64,000 nucleotides of DNA from Opitutaceae bacterium EW11 (GCA_003054665.1 QAYY01000012.1:62001-126000), one strand, 5' to 3'. Shown: positions 1-8,520, numbered from the stretch's first letter. The notes: a model not told the origin generated them from the sequence alone. Numbers and translations are program-made.

Positions 1-9
1 GGCGGGAAC

Positions 10-159
10 TCAGTGGTTCGCGCGGTCAGCCGCATTCTGGAGATGCTCTCCACCGCGCTCGATGTCCTTGCCCGCGCCTTCCATCGTGTGGCAGCCGGTG
101 TAGAGCACGGCGGCGAGGACGGAGGCGAGGAGCGCTTTGATGATGGATGATGTTTTCAT
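10..159 (-). CDS. entericidin A/B-like small lipoprotein
   Basis: A 49-residue secreted lipoprotein resembling the entericidin EcnA/EcnB family, small cell-envelope lipoproteins linked to envelope stress in other bacteria. A short basic start (MKTSS) runs into a hydrophobic helix and a lipobox-like LYTGC, so the lipidated residue would be Cys23 and the mature peptide about 27 residues. The mature part carries the Gly-rich, charged pattern GAGKDIERGGEHLQNAA usual for this family. I place the start at the Met at 159: a longer reading from 228 would put an Arg/His-rich stretch in front of the signal sequence. It lies 173 bp downstream of the NUDIX gene on the same strand. Family assignment is good; the function in this organism is inference. 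Confidence 0.8.
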   Translation of the reverse strand: MKTSSIIKALLASVLAAVLYTGCHTMEGAGKDIERGGEHLQNAADRANH

Positions 160-332
160 ACGCCGCGCCCTATCGCAGTCGCGGTGCCAGAACGGCTGGT
201 GAGGCGGTTCGCGTTGGATTTTCAGCACTTACGTTTCGGCGGCGAAGCCGGCGCCTTGCCGCTCACCGCCGTTTTGCAAGGATGGCGCGCCCGCCTGATG
301 CAGTTTGCAGCCGCCCGTCGGAGGCTTTCGGT

Positions 333-947
333 TCACTCCGCAGCCGACGAGGCAAACGGCAACGCGATGCGCCCCGCGGCGACAAACCCGAGGAGCACCG
401 GATAAACACGGCTCGAGAACACATCGCCGCCCGGCTCCGCGAGCATCCGCCGGAGGTGGTCCAGGTCGGCGAGGATGACCTCGATGGACTCATGCTCCGT
501 CTGCCCGGAGCGCGAGACCTCCCCCGCAGCCTCGCCGTACACGAGCGACACGGTCTCGTCGGTCAGCCCAGCCGAGGACGCCAGCGGCGGCGAGAGGAGA
601 GAGATTCGCTCGAGGGCCATGCCCGTCTCCTCGCGAAACTCGCGCCGCGCCGCGTCGGCGATCGACTCGCCCGGATCGACCAGACCGGAGGGAACGGAGA
701 TCTCGAACACGCCCAGAGGCACGCGATACTCGCGGGTGAGCACGATTTTCGGTATCCTTCCATTCGCTACGGCAATCATCACCACCGCGTCGGGCACGGC
801 GCGGTTTTTCCCCGGCTGGTCCCGGCGTGAGGCGAATGTCCAGCGACGCACGCCTTTGGCCGTGGCCATCTCCGTCGTGAACAGATTCACATGCGGATCG
901 TCGGTCAGCTTGCGGGGTTCGCTCCAGCGGGGCAGCTCGTCGTTCAT
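333..947 (-). CDS. NUDIX hydrolase (ADP-ribose pyrophosphatase type)
   Basis: A 204-residue cytoplasmic pyrophosphohydrolase that would cleave nucleoside diphosphates linked to another moiety. The NUDIX box G-x5-E-x7-REU-x-EE-x-GU is complete at residues 88-110 (G88, E94, R102-E103-F104, E106-E107, G109). The preceding ISVPSGLVDPGE is the form seen in ADP-ribose pyrophosphatases, which suggests ADP-ribose or a related sugar nucleotide as substrate, but the exact substrate cannot be read from the sequence. The Met at 947 gives a family-typical N-terminus; longer readings run into the upstream gene. It follows the DedA-type gene by 50 bp on the same strand, so the two may be cotranscribed. Confidence 0.88.
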   Translation of the reverse strand: MNDELPRWSEPRKLTDDPHVNLFTTEMATAKGVRRWTFASRRDQPGKNRAVPDAVVMIAVANGRIPKIVLTREYRVPLGVFEISVPSGLVDPGESIADAARREFREETGMALERISLLSPPLASSAGLTDETVSLVYGEAAGEVSRSGQTEHESIEVILADLDHLRRMLAEPGGDVFSSRVYPVLLGFVAAGRIALPFASSAAE

Positions 948-997
948 GCCGGAGAACTGAGCCCAGACCCGAGTCGGGCGCAACGCTGGCGGGATCT

Positions 998-1657
998 CTA
1001 CGCCTGTCGCGCCGCAGCCTTCGCGTTCGCCCGGCGGATCGTCCACCAGATGATCGGCCAGCTGAGCGCGGGCACGGCGATGCTGAGCACAATCGCGAGG
1101 TTGCGGTTCTGGAGCGCGCTCGCGCCGATCGCCGCGTAGGCGAATCCCGTCGGCAGGCTCCCGGCGGCCAGCGAGGTGACAAACGCGCGGCGACTCATGT
1201 GCACCAAACCCGCGAGGCAGGCGCTCGCCTCCTGAACGACGGGGACGGACCGGGTCGCCGCGATCACCACCGGCCCCAGCCGGTTCATCGCCTCCTCCAC
1301 CCGGGCGAGCCCCTCCTCGCCGGCGATGCGCCGCGCAAAGCCGACGCCGAAGCGACGGCAGGCCGTGTAGGCGATGAATCCGGAGAGAAAAACACCCGCC
1401 GACGAAAGCAGCCCGCCGAGCAGGATTCCGAGCGCGAGGCCCAGTCCGCTCATCACGAAGGTCGAAGGCACCGGAAGGAAACTGTCTCCCGCAAGGAGGC
1501 CGATCCCGAGAAGCGCGACCGTGCCCCGAGACAACGTCGCCTGCGCCGAGATCGCGCCCGTGATCCAGTTTTCCATCGGCTGGCCGACCGCGAGCCAGGG
1601 CAGGATCGGGATGAGGAGCGCGGCGAAAAGCAGGAGCGCGATGCGGCGGCGGTTCAT
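998..1657 (-). CDS. DedA/VTT-family membrane protein
   Basis: A 219-residue inner-membrane protein with the layout of the DedA/SNARE-associated (VTT) family, members of which act in lipid flipping and envelope homeostasis. A basic N-terminus (MNRRR) is followed by a hydrophobic helix, then a Gly-rich re-entrant region (GDSFLPVPSTFVMSGLG). The central loop contains the family-type segment with a proline and a conserved arginine (AATRSVPVVQEAS), and two C-terminal hydrophobic helices end in a basic tail. It is transcribed divergently from the thioesterase gene at 1811 and lies upstream of the NUDIX gene. What it transports is unknown. Confidence 0.8.
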   Translation of the reverse strand: MNRRRIALLLFAALLIPILPWLAVGQPMENWITGAISAQATLSRGTVALLGIGLLAGDSFLPVPSTFVMSGLGLALGILLGGLLSSAGVFLSGFIAYTACRRFGVGFARRIAGEEGLARVEEAMNRLGPVVIAATRSVPVVQEASACLAGLVHMSRRAFVTSLAAGSLPTGFAYAAIGASALQNRNLAIVLSIAVPALSWPIIWWTIRRANAKAAARQA

Positions 1658-1810
1658 GCGGGGTGCGCCGATCCTGGAACGCGCGCCGTTCCGCGTCCAT
1701 CCGACATTGCCGTTCCCGCTTCCGGTCGCTCCGACAGCGCGTCTCCCGGCACCGCGCGGGAAAAATCCTCCTCGCGCTCCGGCGCCCCCACGGCGCTATG
1801 CTGCCCGCCG

Positions 1811-2533
1811 ATGGACGACAAATTCATCCTCAACACCGCGGTGGACTATGCGGATGTCGACCGCGACGAATACCTGCTGCTCTCGGGCGTGTTCAAGCAC
1901 CTGCAGGAGGTGGCCATCGTGCATGCGAACCAGTACGATACCGGCACGCGCGTGATGGGCAGCCGCGGCGAATCCTGGGTTTTGAACCGGATCGACGTCG
2001 CGATCCGCCGGTATCCGCGCTACGAGGACGCGCTCCGGATCGAGACCTGGTCGAGCGGCGTCAACGGCTTTCGGGGCTACCGCGAATTCCGCGTGTTCTC
2101 GCGGGACGAACTCATCGTCTCCGGCTCGTCGCTCTGGCTCTACGTCAACCTCGCGACCAAAACGCTTGTGCGCGTCCCCGACGAGGTGGCGACCGGATTC
2201 CCAACCCTCACGGAGCCGGTCCACCAATCCGCGCTGGAGCGGATGTCCGCCCCGGCGCCGGAAAAGCCCGTCCATCTTCTTCCCGTGACCCTCCGGTACG
2301 CCGACGTCGACGCCAACGGCCACGTGAACAACACCGCCTATTTCGAATACCTTCAGACGGCCCTCGCCCGCAGCCAGCTTCCGGCGCGGCCGAGTTCCGT
2401 GCAGGTGAAGTTCGCGAAGGAAATCCCGCCCGATACCGCCTCGGTCGAGGTGGCGCTCGAACCGCGGGACGGCGGCGTCGTGTTCGGCATCCGCAGCGAC
2501 GGCGTCGTTCACGCCCAGGGCTGGGTGCGGTAA
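1811..2533 (+). CDS. acyl-ACP thioesterase (double hotdog)
   Basis: A 240-residue thioesterase of the bacterial acyl-ACP thioesterase family, which releases fatty acids from acyl carrier protein in the cytoplasm. Two hotdog repeats are visible. The N-terminal half has YADVDRDEYLLLSGVFKHLQ followed by a strand and WVLNRIDVAIRRYP. The C-terminal half begins with the matching motif RYADVDANGHVNNTAYFEYL, with the conserved Asn/His of the active site. The Met at 1811 puts the first hotdog motif near residue 12, as in relatives; the open frame continues far upstream but without family similarity. Divergent from the DedA gene. A GC-rich hairpin lies just after the stop. Confidence 0.87.
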   Translation: MDDKFILNTAVDYADVDRDEYLLLSGVFKHLQEVAIVHANQYDTGTRVMGSRGESWVLNRIDVAIRRYPRYEDALRIETWSSGVNGFRGYREFRVFSRDELIVSGSSLWLYVNLATKTLVRVPDEVATGFPTLTEPVHQSALERMSAPAPEKPVHLLPVTLRYADVDANGHVNNTAYFEYLQTALARSQLPARPSSVQVKFAKEIPPDTASVEVALEPRDGGVVFGIRSDGVVHAQGWVR

Positions 2534-2535
2534 GC

Positions 2536-2563
2536 GCCCGACGACCCCGGTTCATCGTCGGGC
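2536..2563 (+). terminator. hairpin after thioesterase gene
   Basis: A perfect 9-bp stem (GCCCGACGA pairing with TCGTCGGGC) with a 10-nt loop begins three bases after the thioesterase stop codon. There is no immediate U-tract, so it may be a processing or stability structure rather than a canonical intrinsic terminator. Confidence 0.4.
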
Positions 2564-2637
2564 CCGTGCCTGCTGCCGCGCTTATTCTCTTCGGCGCGGT
2601 TTGAACCGCAGGAATTCTCGTTACGGTGGTTGGACCC

Positions 2638-2910
2638 ATGTTCGCCAACCTCCTTCAGCTCTTCGGAAGGCGCTCCCCCGCCGATTATGAGCACGCCTTC
2701 GTACGGGAGGTGCAGGTCGCGCGCAAACCGAAGCGGGACCCGCGCATCGAGCGGTTGCTCGTCATCGGCTGGATTCTCATCGCGCTGAAATCCGCCGTGG
2801 TCTGGTGGGCGTGCGCGCACTACCCCGTGCCGTTCCATCCGCTCTGGGTGATCCTGCCGACGGTCGCGTTTGCGACGCTTTGCACCGCGGTGTACCTCGG
2901 TCGGCGCTGA
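2638..2910 (+). CDS. small membrane protein of unknown function
   Basis: A 90-residue protein I do not recognise. Residues 1-40 are hydrophilic with many Arg/Lys. They are followed by two hydrophobic segments (LVIGWILIALKSAVVWWA and LWVILPTVAFATLCTAVYL) separated by a short Pro/His-containing turn, which suggests a two-helix inner-membrane hairpin with a cytoplasmic basic N-terminus. I start at the ATG at 2638 rather than the in-frame GTG at 2626, twelve bases upstream. It sits between the thioesterase and the DUF5069-kinase gene on the same strand; neither neighbour suggests a role. Confidence 0.6.
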   Translation: MFANLLQLFGRRSPADYEHAFVREVQVARKPKRDPRIERLLVIGWILIALKSAVVWWACAHYPVPFHPLWVILPTVAFATLCTAVYLGRR

Positions 2911-2990
2911 GCGGCGCCCTGCGGCGCGAGCCGTTTTCGTTTCGGCGGAATTGGTTGCGGCAGCGGGCGCTCGGGCTTTGTTCTTCGCCC

Positions 2991-3938
2991 ATGCCACACC
3001 TGCCCGAGTTGCGCAGCCCTTACGCCCGTGTCGGTCGCTTGGTCCACTTCGGTCGGATGCTCGACAAGATCCGGCTCAACGAAGCCGGGAAGCTGCCGAC
3101 CGACTTCGTCACCAATCTCGGCGAGGCGCGCCCAGGGCAGTTCGACGCGCGCTGCTGCCGATTTCTTGGCGTGCACTACTCCGACCTTCTCGCGCGGGTC
3201 CGCGCCGGCGACACGGACGAACAAGTGCTCGCCTGGGCCGAAGCTCACGGCACGCGCCGCTCCGACGAAGACTGTGCGACGTGGAATACGTACATGATGA
3301 AGCTCGGCTGGCGCGACGACGTGTCGGGGCGCCTTCAGCAGCGGATCGTGGAATACGGCTTTGTCGGCAAACCGATCGAAACGTACTTCGACCTTTTCGA
3401 ATACGACGAAGGCCGCGATCCGATGCGGTCGAAACCCTGGCTCCTCCGGCCCGCCCTCGCGGTGGTGCTCATGGGCGTCGCCGGATGCGGCAAGACCACC
3501 GTGGGGCAAAAACTGGCGGAGGAACTCGGCTGGCGTTTTGACGACGCCGACCAATTCCATCCCGAAGCCAACATCGCCAAAATGACCGCGGGCGTCCCGC
3601 TCGACGACACCGACCGCCAGCCCTGGCTTCGCGCGATCCGCACGCACATCGAGACGATGCTGCGGCGCGACACCTCCATCGTCGTCACCTGCTCGGCGCT
3701 GAAACAACGCTACCGCGACGAGATCCTGGGGAGCCCGAGCGCGAAGCTCGTATATCTCCGCGGGACGCCCGAACTCCTTCAAAAACGGATCGAAGCGCGG
3801 AAGGAGCATTTCATGAAACCCACGATGCTCGCCAGCCAGCTCGCCGCGCTGGAGGAGCCGAAAGACGCCATTACCCTCGATATCGCCGCCGGTCCCGCCG
3901 AACTCGTCGCAAAAATCCGCCGAGCCATCGAGCGGTGA
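2991..3938 (+). CDS. DUF5069-gluconokinase fusion
   Basis: A 315-residue two-domain protein. Residues 1 to about 145 match DUF5069 (LRSPYARVGRLVHFGRMLDK, then KLPTDFV, and FCRFLG-type motifs), a domain of unknown function usually found alone. Residues about 155-315 are a complete gluconate kinase. The P-loop MGVAGCGKTT is at 161-170. The substrate region FDDADQFHPEANIAKM is followed by GVPLDDTDRQPWL, and VTCSALKQRYRD and EHFMKPTMLASQL sit where GntK has its equivalents. The kinase would phosphorylate D-gluconate to 6-phosphogluconate, the substrate of the gnd product encoded at 27337. The start at 2991 is the first Met that gives an intact DUF5069. The link between the domains is uninterrupted, so this looks like a true fusion and not a frameshift artefact. 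Confidence 0.85.
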   Translation: MPHLPELRSPYARVGRLVHFGRMLDKIRLNEAGKLPTDFVTNLGEARPGQFDARCCRFLGVHYSDLLARVRAGDTDEQVLAWAEAHGTRRSDEDCATWNTYMMKLGWRDDVSGRLQQRIVEYGFVGKPIETYFDLFEYDEGRDPMRSKPWLLRPALAVVLMGVAGCGKTTVGQKLAEELGWRFDDADQFHPEANIAKMTAGVPLDDTDRQPWLRAIRTHIETMLRRDTSIVVTCSALKQRYRDEILGSPSAKLVYLRGTPELLQKRIEARKEHFMKPTMLASQLAALEEPKDAITLDIAAGPAELVAKIRRAIER

Positions 3939-3958
3939 GGGCGGAAGACAGTGGATTG

Positions 3959-4126
3959 AGATCAGAGGTCTGAAGTCAGACGTCGGAGGACAAAGCCGGA
4001 AGTCGGAGACCAGACGCGCGCTTCCATCCATCTCCCAACGCTGGATTCCGATTTCCGAACTCTTGAATCTGACTTCCGATCTCCGACATCCGACTTTCGT
4101 CCTCTGTCATCTGACTTCCGTCCTTT
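3959..4126. repeat. degenerate heptamer array, CCGACTT type, with inverted left arm
   Basis: From 4043 to 4126 the sequence reads as twelve contiguous heptamers close to GACTTCC (equivalently CCGACTT): for example gatttcc, gacttcc, gatctcc, gacatcc, gactttc. The array ends exactly at the ATG of the next gene (4127). On its left, 3959-4012 carries about seven units of the reverse complement (aagtcag, acgtcgg, aagtcgg), so the transcript could fold into a long imperfect hairpin. An array of the same architecture occurs at 18836-19033. This fills the whole gap between the kinase and the acylase gene. Confidence 0.8.
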
Positions 4127-6529
4127 ATGAGACCTTCCGTCGCCAAACGCCTTCGTTTGCTCGCCAGCGTTGTCAGCGTGCTCGTGGTCCTCGCGGCCGC
4201 GTTTGCCGCTTGGTTCTATTTCCGGCTGCGCGCGAGTCTGCCCCAGCTCGAGGGCCGCACCTCCGTGCCTGGGCTCGCCGCGTCCGCGACGGTGGAGCGC
4301 GACGCCGAGGGCGTCCCGAACATCCGGGGCGCAAACCGGAGCGACGTCGCTCGAGCCCTTGGATTCCTTCACGGGCAGGAACGTTTTTTCCAGATGGACC
4401 TCGCCCGTCGCCGCCCCGCCGGCGAACTCTCCGCACTTATCGGCAAGGCGACGATCGAGGCGGACAAACGGGCGCGGCTGCACGGTTTCCGAGCCATCGC
4501 CCGCGCCGCCCTGAGCCGGCTCCCGGCCGAACAAAAGTCGCTGCTCGAAGCTTACGCGCAGGGCGTGAACGCCGGGTTGAGCCAGCTGCGGTCCAAGCCG
4601 TTTGAATACCTCGTGCTGCGGACCGATCCGAAACCATGGACCCCCGAGGACTCGGTGCTGATCATCTACGCCATGACGCTCGACCTGCAGGAGGACCAGG
4701 GCGGCTACGAGCAGTCCCTCGCGGCCGTCCGAGACACCCTCGGCGCCGGGGCCCTGGCGTACTTCGCTCCGCTGATCGGCCCCGAGGACGCCGCGCTCGA
4801 CGGCTCGCTCGCTCCGCTTTCGGCCATGCCGTCCGAACACACGATCGACCTCCGGCAGCAGGCCAACGAAGGCACCGCCTGGCTCAAGATCGGGCACGAC
4901 GACGACAGCGTGATGCTCGGCTCCAACGGCTTTGCCCTCGCGGGGACCCGCACCGCCACCGGAGCCGGGATGGTGGCGAACGACATGCACCTCAACCTGC
5001 GGCTGCCGAACATCTGGTACCGCGCCTCGCTCAACTTTCCCCATCCCGTATCCGGCGCGCCGATTCGCGTCACCGGAGTCACGATTCCCGGGACGCCCGT
5101 CGTCGTTGCCGGAAGCAACGGCCGGATCGCGTGGGGCTTCACGAACGCCGACGCCGACATGAGCGACATCGTCCCGCTCGACAGCTCGTCGCTGGATCCG
5201 GATTCGTACGTCCGCGGCAAGGAGATCCTCTCGATCGAGAAACGCCGCGAGACGATCGAGGTGAAAGGGAGCGACCCGGTCGATTTCGAGGCGCCCTGGA
5301 GCGAATTCGGCCCGATCGTGGGCACCAACAACCGCGGGCGGCGGCTGGCCTTCAAGTGGACGGCCGACGATCCCGCCACCGCCAACTTTTCCCTGGTCGA
5401 GCTGGAGACGGCCGACACCGTCGAACAGGCCGTCACCGTCGCCCACCGCTCCGGAATTCCGATACAGAATTTCGTCGTCGCGGACAGCACGGGCAAGATC
5501 GGCTGGACGATCTGCGGCAAGCTTCCGAAACGCGTCGGCTTCGACGGCCGGCTCCCGGTGACCTGGACATACGGCGACCGCCGCTGGGACGGATTTGTGC
5601 CCGACGACCAGGTGCCCGCGGTCATCGCTCCGTCGGCCGGCCAGATCTGGACGGCCAACCAGCGCATCCTCGACAGCGAGTCCCTGCTCGTGCTCGGCGA
5701 CGGCGGTTACGAGCGCCCCCAGCGCGCGGCGCGGATTCGCGACCTGCTCACCGAGATCAAGAGCGCGAAGCCGGAGGATCTGCTGCGCGTCCAGCTCGAC
5801 ACCCGGGCGCCGTACCTCGACCGATGGCACGCGTTGTTGAAGAAGATCCTGACCGAAGGCGCGATCGCCCAGCGGAAGGATCGGGGCAAACTGCGCGACG
5901 CCCTGGAGCCGTGGAGCGGCCGTGCCGACGTCGATTCCGTCAGCTACCGGCTGGTCCGGGTATTCCGGAGCGAGGTGGTGAAACGCGTGCTGCCGCCGAT
6001 CTTCGCCCGCTGCGCGGACGCGTATCTCGATTTCAGTTACCGCCGGTTCCACTACGAGCCGGCGATGTGGGACATGCTGGAGAGGCGGCCGCCGCATCTC
6101 CTGAACCCCGAGTACCCGAGCTGGGATGAGCTGCTCCTCGCGTCGGCCGACGCGGTGGTCAAGTCCCTCGACCGCGAAGGCACCGACATCGCCCGCGCCA
6201 CGTGGGGCCAGCAGAACGTCGCCCGCATCCAGCACCCGTTCGCGCGGCTGATTCCGCTCGCCGGGCTCTGGCTTTCGATGCCGAAGGAGCCTCTCGCGGG
6301 CGACTTCGACACGCCGCGCGTCCAGGCTCCGGACAACGGCGCGTCGGAGCGCTTCGTCGTGTCGCCGGGACACGAGGACGAAGGCATCTTCGAAATGCCG
6401 GGCGGCCAGAGCGGACATCCCCTGTCTCCGTTTTTTGGAGCGGGGCATGAGGCCTGGGTGAAAGGCCAGCCGCATCCGTTCCTCCCCGGTCCGGCCCGCT
6501 ACACCCTCACGCTGACCCCGGCGCCCTGA
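4127..6529 (+). CDS. penicillin acylase family protein (peptidase S45)
   Basis: An 800-residue exported Ntn-type hydrolase of the penicillin/acyl-homoserine-lactone acylase family, which hydrolyses amide bonds in acylated compounds. Residues 1-35 form a basic start and a hydrophobic segment (signal anchor or signal peptide). The alpha-chain part contains RDAEGVPNIRGAN and LGFLHGQERFFQMDL, typical of S45 enzymes. The autocatalytic site is LGSNGFALAG with Ser266-Asn267-Gly268; the new N-terminus Ser266 would be the nucleophile. Further family motifs are ANDMHLNLRLPNIWY and GRIAWGFTNADAD. The natural substrate cannot be told from sequence. The start codon directly abuts the heptamer array at 4043-4126, so the 5' leader consists of repeat DNA. 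Confidence 0.9.
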   Translation: MRPSVAKRLRLLASVVSVLVVLAAAFAAWFYFRLRASLPQLEGRTSVPGLAASATVERDAEGVPNIRGANRSDVARALGFLHGQERFFQMDLARRRPAGELSALIGKATIEADKRARLHGFRAIARAALSRLPAEQKSLLEAYAQGVNAGLSQLRSKPFEYLVLRTDPKPWTPEDSVLIIYAMTLDLQEDQGGYEQSLAAVRDTLGAGALAYFAPLIGPEDAALDGSLAPLSAMPSEHTIDLRQQANEGTAWLKIGHDDDSVMLGSNGFALAGTRTATGAGMVANDMHLNLRLPNIWYRASLNFPHPVSGAPIRVTGVTIPGTPVVVAGSNGRIAWGFTNADADMSDIVPLDSSSLDPDSYVRGKEILSIEKRRETIEVKGSDPVDFEAPWSEFGPIVGTNNRGRRLAFKWTADDPATANFSLVELETADTVEQAVTVAHRSGIPIQNFVVADSTGKIGWTICGKLPKRVGFDGRLPVTWTYGDRRWDGFVPDDQVPAVIAPSAGQIWTANQRILDSESLLVLGDGGYERPQRAARIRDLLTEIKSAKPEDLLRVQLDTRAPYLDRWHALLKKILTEGAIAQRKDRGKLRDALEPWSGRADVDSVSYRLVRVFRSEVVKRVLPPIFARCADAYLDFSYRRFHYEPAMWDMLERRPPHLLNPEYPSWDELLLASADAVVKSLDREGTDIARATWGQQNVARIQHPFARLIPLAGLWLSMPKEPLAGDFDTPRVQAPDNGASERFVVSPGHEDEGIFEMPGGQSGHPLSPFFGAGHEAWVKGQPHPFLPGPARYTLTLTPAP

Positions 6530-6604
6530 GCCGCACGATCCTGCGCGGGCTAAATTGCGTTGAGGTCGGCCCAAGCTCGCGGCTAGTTCTTCCGGGAACC
6601 CCGC

Positions 6605-7303
6605 ATGAAACACAAACGGAAGAGCTACTCGGTCTATTTCGCCAGCGAGCTCTTCAGCGCCAAACACCTGATCGGAAATGCCTACCTCGCCGAGGCGATC
6701 TATGAGAAATCGCACGGCCGGTACCTCTGCGTGCTGCCGCAGAACCTGGAGCAGCGGGGCAACACGGCCCGGTCCATCCGCGATCAGGACATCCGCACGT
6801 TGATCGAATGCGATCTCGGGCTGTTCAACTACGACGGCACCGAGCTCGATTCCGGCACCGTCGTGGAGTTCATGTTCGCGAAGTTCGCCGACATTCCCTC
6901 GGTGATCCTGCGGAGCGATTTTCGGAGCGGCGGAGACCAGCGGGGCGATCCGTGGAATCTCATGTCGAGCTTCTATCCGCGGACCGCCAACGTGATCGTC
7001 GACAGCCTCGGCACGTACAAGAGCGTGATGAAGCGCCGCCGGGCCGAGGTGAAAGACGAGGTGGTCCGCCTCGCCGGACTGCATAGCTCGGCCGACGCGC
7101 AGCACATGTGCGACCTCGTTGCCGTCAGCTGCGTGCGGGCGCTCGACCGCGTCCTCGCGATGGAGCCGGTCATGCCGAAATACCTCCGCGAGGAAGTCTA
7201 CAACTGGCTCGCCCTCATGCCCGGCTTCCCCGGCAAGGAGAAAGCGCTCCGCAAGGAGTTCGAGGCGTACCTCGAAGGGAAAGTGGAGCGCGACCTGCTC
7301 TGA
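6605..7303 (+). CDS. nucleoside 2-deoxyribosyltransferase-like protein
   Basis: A 232-residue cytoplasmic protein with the N-terminal signature of nucleoside 2-deoxyribosyltransferases, which move deoxyribose between bases or hydrolyse deoxynucleosides. The first strand is VYFASELFSAKHLIGNAYLA, and the catalytic-type segment is DLGLFNYDGTELDSGTVVEF, with the conserved Asp/Gly-Thr/Glu pattern near residues 77-95. The C-terminal third (RRAEVKDEVVRL onward) is helical and longer than in the minimal enzymes. It lies 41 bp upstream of upp, which supports a role in base or nucleoside salvage. The exact substrate is unknown. Confidence 0.75.
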   Translation: MKHKRKSYSVYFASELFSAKHLIGNAYLAEAIYEKSHGRYLCVLPQNLEQRGNTARSIRDQDIRTLIECDLGLFNYDGTELDSGTVVEFMFAKFADIPSVILRSDFRSGGDQRGDPWNLMSSFYPRTANVIVDSLGTYKSVMKRRRAEVKDEVVRLAGLHSSADAQHMCDLVAVSCVRALDRVLAMEPVMPKYLREEVYNWLALMPGFPGKEKALRKEFEAYLEGKVERDLL

Positions 7304-7344
7304 GCCGGTGTCCGGCGGCCGCGATCGACCTCGGATTTTCGCTC

Positions 7345-7962
7345 ATGCCGCTCATCACTCTCGAACACCCTCTGGCGCACCACGTCCTCGCCCGCCTGCG
7401 GGACAAGACGACCGAGCCCGCGCAGTTTCGCGTGCTCTGCCACCAGATCTCGCTCCTGCTCCTCCTGGAGGCGACGCGGGATGTCGCCACGCAGCCGACC
7501 GCGGTGGAGACGCCGCTCGAATCGCACCTCGGCCGCACGCTCGCGCAGCGCCTCGTCGCGGTGCCGATCCTTCGCGCCGGCCTCGGCATGCTGCAGCCGA
7601 TCGTGGATACGTTTCCCGTCGTGAGCGTCGGCTACATCGGCTTGGAGCGCGATCATGCCACGGCCCGCGCCCGCAGCTACTACTGCAAACTCCCGCCCCT
7701 CGAAGGCGCCCGCGTGCTGCTGGTCGATCCGATGCTGGCCACGGGCGGCTCCGCGGTCCAGGCGCTGGAGGTGATCCGCCAGCACGGCGGAAAGGACGTG
7801 TGCGTGCTCAACATCGTTGCCGCGCCGGAGGGCGTGAAGGCGGTGCAGGAGGCGTTTCCTGACGTCCGGATTTTCACCGGCGCCCTGGACCGCGAGCTCA
7901 ACGCCCGAAAATACATCCTGCCCGGCTTGGGCGATTTTGGCGACCGGCTCTACGGCACGTGA
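7345..7962 (+). CDS. upp: uracil phosphoribosyltransferase
   Basis: A 205-residue UPRTase that converts uracil and PRPP to UMP in pyrimidine salvage. Family features are all present: an N-terminal LITLEHPLAHHVLARLRD, the AVPILRAGLGM segment, the PRPP-binding loop VLLVDPMLATGGSA, and the uracil-binding C-terminus (GDFGDRLYGT, matching the GD-GDR-YGT end of the family). Length is typical. The Met at 7345 gives the standard N-terminus. It follows the deoxyribosyltransferase-like gene closely on the same strand. Confidence 0.95.
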   Translation: MPLITLEHPLAHHVLARLRDKTTEPAQFRVLCHQISLLLLLEATRDVATQPTAVETPLESHLGRTLAQRLVAVPILRAGLGMLQPIVDTFPVVSVGYIGLERDHATARARSYYCKLPPLEGARVLLVDPMLATGGSAVQALEVIRQHGGKDVCVLNIVAAPEGVKAVQEAFPDVRIFTGALDRELNARKYILPGLGDFGDRLYGT

Positions 7963-8020
7963 TGACGCCCGGCCGGGTATTCTCGTTGCGGGCACCTCCG
8001 AAACCACCCAGCTTCGCCCT

Positions 8021-8434
8021 ATGAAACCTTGGATTCTTGTCGCGCTTCTCGCCGCCGCCCTCACGGGCTGTGAAAGCACGGAAGGTCTTGTGGCAGATAG
8101 CCCGGTCACGAACCAGATTCAGCTGACCGGCACGTATTACCCGCTGAGCGAGGTCGATCAGGCCCCGGTGGCGGTAAAACAGACGCCACCTTCGTTTCCC
8201 TCCAAGATGCGCAAGGCGGGGATCGACGGGAAAGCCATCGTTGTTCTGATCGTGAACGAAAAGGGTCTTCCCGAACAGGTGCAGGTCGAGCAGGCGACGC
8301 ACGAGCTGTTCGCCAAGGCCGCCATCGACGCGATCCGCCAATGGCAGTTCAAACCCGCGACCAAGGGCGGCCAGCCCGTCGCCGTGCGGCTCGAGATTCC
8401 GATGGAATTCCGCCGGGATAACGAGCTGCCGTAA
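8021..8434 (+). CDS. lipoprotein with TonB C-terminal-like domain
   Basis: A 137-residue lipoprotein: residues 1-17 are a short signal sequence ending in the lipobox LTGC (Cys17). Residues about 55-137 form a TonB-type C-terminal domain (PPSFPSKMRKAGIDGKAIV, then AIDAIRQWQFKPATKGGQPV), the beta-sheet module that TonB uses to contact outer-membrane receptors. No N-terminal transmembrane helix or Pro-rich spacer is present, so this is not a complete energy-transducing TonB. It may be a lipid-anchored accessory with this fold. Downstream is the convergent DUF481 gene. Confidence 0.8.
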   Translation: MKPWILVALLAAALTGCESTEGLVADSPVTNQIQLTGTYYPLSEVDQAPVAVKQTPPSFPSKMRKAGIDGKAIVVLIVNEKGLPEQVQVEQATHELFAKAAIDAIRQWQFKPATKGGQPVAVRLEIPMEFRRDNELP

Positions 8435-8520
8435 GGCGCCGTTTTCCGAACCGCGCCGCACTTGCGGCGCAGCGATGCGACACGCGGCACGGCGTCCGAC
8501 CAACGGGTAACTGCCGCAGT

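Noticed and set aside
160-228. N-terminal extension of the entericidin-like protein
   Set aside because: It would place a charged His/Arg/Pro stretch before the lipoprotein signal, which would not be exported normally.
3962-7105. Very long minus-strand open frame (1047 codons) opposite the acylase and deoxyribosyltransferase genes
   Set aside because: It lacks any domain, is rich in Arg/Ala/Gly/His from codon shadowing, and lies opposite two clearly recognisable genes. The same applies to the long frames opposite the GH5 (30762-33458), GH106 (47537-49771) and TonB receptor (56565-60107) genes.
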